Assembly (NCBI GenBank): GCA_003260075.1 | Contig: QLIY01000313.1 | Coordinates: 67,943-131,942, forward strand | Length of the DNA stretch: 64,000 nt | Reading direction: 5' to 3' | Source of the DNA: Phallusia mammillata | Lineage: Eukaryota > Chordata > Ascidiacea > Phlebobranchia > Ascidiidae | Part shown: positions 58,682 through 64,000 of the stretch, in pieces | Layout: every line of letters begins with the position of its first letter | How positions within the stretch are numbered: the first letter of the stretch is position 1 | Notes under the pieces: generated by a model | The model's database searches: none | Told to the model about the DNA's origin: nothing | The model's input: only the letters and a program-made list of their open reading frames with translations | Translations under genes and position numbers: made by a program

Positions 58682-58870
58682 GTGAAGCACTCAAAACTCA
58701 ACCTCAGTCATTTGTTTGGTTGGAAGACGGTTTGCAGAATTTAGGTTTTTTTGCATTTTGTTTTAATTTATGACTTTATGATTGAAACACCTCAGTTTAA
58801 AGCCTTAAATGTTTTTTTGCAAATATGGTTGTATAGTCTAAACTTTGAGACACTTTAAAACTTTTAATCA

Positions 58871-58876
58871 AATAAA
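58871..58876 (+). terminator. TRPA1 polyadenylation signal AATAAA
   Basis: AATAAA lies 190 bases after the TRPA1 stop codon in AT-rich DNA, a normal position for the 3' end. Confidence 0.5.
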
Positions 58877-59634
58877 AAATAAGTTATATTAGACTGGAGT
58901 CAAAACTAAATAGTTTGTGTAATCGGTGCAGACTATTTGTTTTCTTTTGTTGTTTTTTGAAACATTTGGTTTCTAATTTGTTTCGTGAATCGACAGTTTT
59001 GTTTGTATTTTGTTGTCGACTCGATGTAATCATCAAACGTGCTTTGTGATTTTATTGCACTAACTTATATGTGATATCAGAATAGTGGTAAGTGTAATGT
59101 GTGACTATGGTAAACCTATTTATAATGGTCCTATTAAATGACCTTATTTTAAAGCATCGTTAGTTTTCACCTAATTCAAATAGAATCTAAAGGAATTCGC
59201 TAATCGTCTGCCGCCCTTCTTGAGTTTTTTATGTCAAAATGATGGTTATGGAATGTTTTTTATTGTTTCAAAGTTAAGCAAAAACGCACTTGAATCATAT
59301 GTTACTACTTACTGATAAGATTTTTCAGGTTAAAAATGGTGTACCGTCTGCAGAAAAGTTATCGTATGTTCTTGTACCAATTTGTGTCGCTTTGGTGTGT
59401 TGTCGTCTGTTTGTGGCCGCTATTTACTGAAATCTATTTGTCTTTTAGTTTGATACAAATATATTGCCATTATCATACATCCAAGTTTAATTAAAGCAAA
59501 TTCCAAACAAGCCATTCTAAGTTTATTTGAATTTCTCATATTTGTACAACTGCACAAAAAAATGAAACATTTGATTTTTTGCTTTTTTACCATCCTTCTA
59601 CTATCCAGATTTACCATCCAATGACAAAATCATT

Positions 59635-59635
<1 letters not shown>

Positions 59636-59716
<81 letters not shown>
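59636..59716 (+). other. Pure 81-base C tract
   Basis: Uninterrupted C, with no duplicated flank recognised. Equivalent to the long G tracts of the left half on the other strand. Confidence 0.75.
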
Positions 59717-60339
59717 ATGAAATTTGGTGACTAAACTGTATTTTCTGCCCAAATTTGTTTGTGTAATTTGTTTGTGTTTTATCTAGCCACTGTCGTAACT
59801 TTAAGCACCACTGATGTGTTCCAGTTCAATGTCGCGCATTGTCGTGTATTCTTGTTTCGCTCATTGTAAAACTTTTCAAATCAGGACTTCGAAAATAAAA
59901 TATTGTTTTCTGACGAACCCAGGAGGTTTCCTCTAAAGTTGACAACTATTCTAAATGTTAAGTTCTATTGCTAGTTTTACTGACATTTAAATGATAATAC
60001 ATCACCCCGACTCTAATAGCCCTAACCGTGAGCATTTTTAGAGATATAACGTTTTAAATGGGAAACATGCTCTTTGCGCCACATATCGAAAGCTAAATGT
60101 GGGTCTACCCTGAGGTATGCTGTTAGTACATTTTTCTATTGTGAGCGTCCAGTGACGATTACAAATCAACAGACAAACATTTTCTGTTGCAAACGACAAG
60201 ATATATTTTGTTTCCATTTTACAAGCTAAATCTGACTGCATGAAATTAATTTGACAGATTTTTTTCTTTAAAATGCGCGTTTATTCAAGTTCAAAGTAAA
60301 GTTCAGTTATTTCTTAGTACATCAGACCTATTAAAGGCG

Positions 60340-60490
60340 AGTATCAGATCAGCTGGTCTCCCATATGGCAAGGCACAGGCTAGAAAAATGTAGCCTGCGG
60401 CGGGATTCGAACCCACTACAGATTTATCGATATGTATGCCGTGATCGCTGGTCTGCACCGACGCTTCAAGGCTGATCCCAGTATGAATAT
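60340..60490. mobile_element. Two abutting family A SINE fragments
   Basis: Minus-strand 'cctgcggcgggattcgaacc' with 'tatggcaaggcacaggctag', directly followed by the plus-strand tail 'gccgtgatcgctggtctgca' and 'aggctgatcccagtatgaat'. The order suggests an internal inversion or two insertions. Confidence 0.65.
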
Positions 60491-60849
60491 GTTTATCTCA
60501 GTTATTTCTTGAAATAGGCAAACAGTAATGTGTGTGAGCATTAACGCAAGAAAACAACCCGGGTTAAAAACTTGATGATTCTTTCCAGAAAATAAAGTGC
60601 AAAAAAGAATTGTTTCTTTAAGCATAAACATTACTGCCATACTGATGTATACAGAATATATCGTTCAGACGTTTCCACAATCTCTGTTGTCATCATCAGT
60701 GCGTGACAATCAAGCTGAAGAACAACGGTATATAAAGCACTAAGGGAAAAGGTGAGTGCTATGCTTAAATTACTTTTCAAGTCCGTGTATAGTGTTCCTA
60801 AGAATTGTTTCTTGTAACACCAGTTAAATATAACATAATTTCTTAACTT

Positions 60850-60925
60850 GGATACAGCCCTGAAGCGTCTATGCAGACCAGCGATCACGGCGCACTCATT
60901 TATACATCACAGTACACCAGACCGT
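60850..60925 (-). mobile_element. Family A SINE tail fragment
   Basis: 'agccctgaagcgtctatgca', 'gaccagcgatcacggcgcac' and 'catcacagtac' match the 3' part of the family in reverse. Confidence 0.65.
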
Positions 60926-61496
60926 AGGTCGATACAGTGTGCGTTGTTTTACCTGATTGGTTTAATCCTGACGTTTCAGCCCACTATACAATCCTGACTT
61001 TTCAGCCCACTATACATATAATACAATTGCTAATTTATCAGATGAAAAACCAGGGAATTTCACATGCAAGTTTAATTTAATTAAAATTTTTGGGTAAGTA
61101 TACGAAAAGCGCTTCTTGTCTTAAAAATTATTCGCACATTATTAAATTTCAATTGAGCTGCTCTCTATCGCCGTCTGGTGGAACAAATATTTTAGGCTGA
61201 TAATCAACAGCCTTTTGAAGGTTTATTGATGCAAAAATGGATTACTTCCTACGAGAAATATTATATTTTTTGAATACAAATCCAGCAAAAATAAAAACAA
61301 ATATTTTTTCAAAAGTTTACAGAGCTTTTCCGGCAATTGTAATTTTATTCCGACGTTTCGACGTCCTTTTTTCTTTGTCGTGCACTGTACTACGCGCATT
61401 CAGCTCTATAAACTTGATACTATGCCTGGCAGCAATAGCTCATATATTTCACAAATAGATGTAAAACACCACACACAACTTTATTACGCATTAAGT

Positions 61497-61600
61497 CGTA
61501 AGTAAGTAAGTAAGTAAGTAAGTAATTTATTTTTGCGCTGTTTAAGCGGCAGGGTGGCGAAAGACCCTAAGGTCACCTTGTAAGTTGAACAATACACAAT
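61497..61600 (-). repeat. (AAGT)n repeat with a possible LINE/SINE 3' end
   Basis: About seven AAGT units (61499-61526) adjoin 'gcgctgtttaagcggcaggg' and 'gaccctaaggtcaccttgta'. Read on the minus strand this is a sequence ending in a short-unit tail, as many non-LTR elements do. The class was not identified. Confidence 0.4.
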
Positions 61601-61921
61601 CACCAAAGATATACACATTATTATATCATTCGAGTATACGATACATAATATAAAAAGGTATGCGCACTTTTTTATAGTGGATACAATTTAAAGCGTGTAT
61701 TTCCATTGTACTTTGTGCAGTATTAAGAATATCAATACATTAGATCCAAATGAAATAGTCTAAAATGCAGAATTTTTTTTTTACTTTTGTACTTAAGTCA
61801 TAACGGATCTTAGTAAAAAACAAAATTCTATAATAATACTACTACAACTAATTAGTAAAGAACTTTTTCCGCATTTCAAAATTTAATTCAGATTCAAAAG
61901 GAACAGAAACAAATTTAGATT

Positions 61922-62073
61922 TAATGGTGAAAATAACGGCCCAAATAGACGTAAAAAGCGACATGCTTTATTGTTCAAACGTTTCGGCAAATGCTCATGC
62001 CATCATCAGTGATATCTAGAACAATAAAGCATGTCGCTTTTTACGTCTATTTGGGCCGTTATTTTCACCATTA
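61922..62073. repeat. Perfect 55-bp inverted repeat with a CTGATGA...GAAAC core in the loop
   Basis: Arms 61922-61976 and 62019-62073 are exact reverse complements over 55 bases ('taatggtgaaaataacggcc...'). The 42-base loop, on the minus strand, holds CTGATGA and GAAAC separated by a GGCA/TGCC stem. Related single-arm copies are at 7262-7515 and 43930-44030. Confidence 0.92.
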
Positions 62074-62180
62074 AACTTATAAACAGATCCGTATATAGTG
62101 TTCCAAATTTAGATTATTTTACAACATCGTAATATGAACAGTTTTCAACATAAAGTATTGCGGAAAACACAAAGGAATTA

Positions 62181-62393
62181 CTAATCCCTTTCATGGTGGT
62201 GAATAGGGTTCAACGAGCAAGGAGGGCCACACAACAGCACGCTCATCCGTTTTGCAAAGTCCTCGTCCAGAGCGTCGAATCCATGAACTAAGGCGTCTTT
62301 CAAAATCCTGTCTTCGTTTCCAGGCCCTGCCATGTCTCTGATTTCACCGAGATCCAATCGCCCAACGGGAGGTTTTACCGGGAGAATGAAAAA
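62181..62393 (-). CDS. Last coding exon of an unrecognised gene
   Basis: On the minus strand a tttgttag acceptor is followed by 70 open codons and TAG (62181-62183). The peptide includes FFILPVKPPVGRLDLGEIRD, MAGPGNEDRILKDALVHGFD and ALDEDFAKRMSVLLCGPPC. It has strongly protein-like composition, contrasting with the repeats around it. No homologue came to mind. Phase 0 is assumed from the open frame. Upstream exons should lie beyond 62400 towards the right edge, but none was recognised in the window. A hAT element starts about 50 bases upstream of the acceptor. Confidence 0.6.
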   Translation of the reverse strand, partial: FFILPVKPPVGRLDLGEIRDMAGPGNEDRILKDALVHGFDALDEDFAKRMSVLLCGPPCSLNPIHHHERD

Positions 62394-62441
62394 CTAACAA
62401 AGGAGTAAAAATTTTAGGTGATTAAGAAGTTGTAGCTAGGT

Positions 62442-62454
62442 CAGGCGTGTTGCA

Positions 62455-62489
<35 letters not shown>

Positions 62490-62811
62490 CCAAATGTGGC
62501 CCGCGACTGCATTTTATGTGGCCCGCAGCTGTCATTTCCAATTTTGTTGCGTATGGCCCGCCAGAATTTGAATTAAGAGTTTGGGGTTGTGAGACTTGCG
62601 ACTGGACGCAAAAGTTTTTCACAGAACATTTTTTACCGGTAAAATAAAAGTATACATGGTGCTGACGCAGGAAACTCCCAAAATTTCCGTAAATGCGATA
62701 TATTTTGTGTTATAATCATCCAGTTAATTTTTTTTGCAAAAAAACGTTGGCCCGCGGGCATCTGCACCTGATAAATATAGGCCCCCATTAAAAAAAGTTT
62801 GGACACCCCTG
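62442..62811 (+). mobile_element. hAT MITE with a poly-C tract inside its left end
   Basis: Right terminus AAGTTTGGACACCCCTG; left terminus CAGGCGTGTTGCAAG. Flanks agctaggt (62434-62441) and agctaggc (62812-62819), 7/8. A 30-C tract (62458-62487) stands where the left subterminal sequence should be. The interior carries 'ggcccgc' motifs. Confidence 0.8.
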
Positions 62812-63374
62812 AGCTAGGCGAATACTTATACCTTTGGGTTGTAAAAGTCTGACGATGGCTGAATGGTTAGCCTCATCAAGAGGTTAAATGGTTGAGGTTA
62901 TTTTTTGTGAAAAACGTAGGTACGCAATTGCATTAGGATAGGTGTCACAAATATTCTAGACAATTTCTGTACGTCTAGAGTCCATCGTTGCAGGCACTAT
63001 TGTGTTGTCATTGTTCTACTGTGCTAGTTTTATCGCGTCGCGGTTGCCCGTTGCAGTGTTCATTGTTTTATCTATCGGAAATGGTCACAACGAGTTAACG
63101 TCTTTTTTCCCGATCATTGTAATGCAAGGCATATAAGCGCCCCCCGTCTAACGATTTAAAGAACATAACATGGAATGATATAGACTGGAATAGAGATAAC
63201 TGCGAAGTAGCGCCGGACTAGTGAATTGGTTGTTGTCGTTGTTTGATTATCTGTGAATAAATGTAAAAGGAAACGATTGCTGCCGATCAGAGTACACGAG
63301 CGTTAGCTGTTAAGTAACTTCCGATAGTCAGTCCCAAACTTTTGCGTACTCGTGAAAACAGGTACGTGACAATA

Positions 63375-63475
63375 GGGTTACCATATCGTGGTGGGTTCGA
63401 ATCCCACACCTGGCTAGGTTTTCATAGTTTATCTTATTACATTGGAATGCTTGGTGGCCGGCTAATTATGGGTCC
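63375..63475 (+). mobile_element. Family A SINE fragment
   Basis: 'gtgggttcgaatcccacacc', 'tggctaggttttcatagttt' and 'ggaatgcttggtggccg' match the family's B-box and body. Confidence 0.6.
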
Positions 63476-63579
63476 ACATATTGATTTTTCTTTTTTTTTC
63501 CCCAAAGTTTGTCCGACCCGTTTTTCCATCAAATCTTTGATGGATTTGGATGAAATTTACACAGCTGGTAGATATAGGC

Positions 63580-63710
63580 AGGGTTTTTTAAGGTTTGGTT
63601 TGGGTGACCGCTAAGTAGTTTTAAGAGACCGCAAGTGTTTCATTTGAATCCCCAAAATAGCCATATTTGCAAAAAATAGCCATAAGTCCAAATTTTGGGA
63701 AACCGCTTTT
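63580..63710 (+). repeat. Dispersed repeat shared with 56440-56550 and 57530-57630
   Basis: 'aaggtttggtttgggtgacc', 'gctaagtagttttaagagac' and 'gtccaaattttgggaaaccg' are nearly identical to the tail of the 55-57 kb unit. The class is unknown; the '...gggaaaccgc' end resembles hAT terminal motifs. Confidence 0.65.
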
Positions 63711-64000
63711 TGTCCAGATAACCCTAGTATTTACCCCGCTAGCCCCCTAAAATGGGTGAGTTTGTAAACAGTGTCAGAATTGGCTGAAATTTGGATAGCT
63801 TGTAGAGCATGACATTTATAGGTGTCGATTGTTGTGTTCAACCCTGTAGTCCTAACATTTACCCCCCAAGTCCCCAAAGTGTAAAACGTATTTGTATGTT
63901 ACTGGGCACCACAAATGAAAGATTTCTGTGGTGCAATAGTCTGACAAGGACAACCAGTCATGTGTTGCTCATGTTTGTGGGTTGCTTGGTGGACGTTGTT

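Larger units (their letters stand above)
58900..62180. other. Intergenic, tail-to-tail between TRPA1 and the 62181 gene
   Basis: Contains SINE fragments, an 81-base C tract, a short tetranucleotide repeat and the palindromic repeat, listed separately. No coding exon was recognised. Confidence 0.6.

Noticed and set aside
58136-58200. Possible extra TRPA1 exon after 'cccttccag'
   Set aside because: Exon 25 joins exon 26 in frame and matches the human order without it; the stretch has no homology.

Overview
This is animal nuclear DNA: AT-rich, intron-rich and full of repeats. Several multi-exon genes can be reconstructed by joining open frames at GT/GC...AG borders. The gene content (a TRPA1 channel with introns throughout the ankyrin region, a TM6SF homologue, a rhodopsin-like receptor) and the many non-autonomous hAT and tRNA-SINE elements suggest an invertebrate deuterostome. 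An ascidian is my best guess, but the sequence does not prove it.

Layout. (1) 1-440, minus: the first 146 codons of a TM6SF/EXPERA-domain membrane protein, running off the left edge. (2) 441-3068: intergenic, with a CRE/E-box cluster near 1010-1028, which could be promoter sequence between the divergent TM6SF and TRPA1 genes. (3) 3069-58681, plus: a TRPA1 ion-channel gene of 26 coding exons in my model (about 1242 residues). It has a unique N-terminus, a long ankyrin domain, S1-S6 with pore loop, and a C-terminal coiled coil. Intron 3 (about 20 kb) holds two candidate alternative first exons (14980-15147 and 22846-23091); both end in phase 0 and could splice to the first ankyrin exon. (4) Intron 25 (44610-58261) contains a complete four-exon class A GPCR gene in antisense (47418-49899) and a small antisense ORF (51809-51994). 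(5) 58877-62180: repeats only. (6) 62181-62393, minus: the last coding exon of an unrecognised gene, tail-to-tail with TRPA1.

Introns and spacers are packed with hAT MITEs (several with 8-bp target duplications), a recurrent tRNA-headed SINE, a young tRNA-derived insertion with a 14-bp target duplication, 5S rRNA-derived copies, a TGACGTCA-containing minisatellite, a 174-bp tetranucleotide array and a perfect 55-bp inverted repeat.

The most pervasive pattern is probably not biological. About 27 pure homopolymer tracts (10 to 91 bases) occur, as poly-G up to 29.4 kb and poly-C from 45.5 kb. Most sit at junctions between two near-identical copies of flanking sequence, or replace sequence that the other copy retains. 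I read these as gap-closure or haplotype-duplication artefacts. They affect real genes: the last TRPA1 exon is duplicated at one, and an N-marked duplication adds 16 codons to the GPCR. No previously undescribed biological system was established; the best biological leads are the alternative TRPA1 starts, the nested receptor and the repeat-borne structures.
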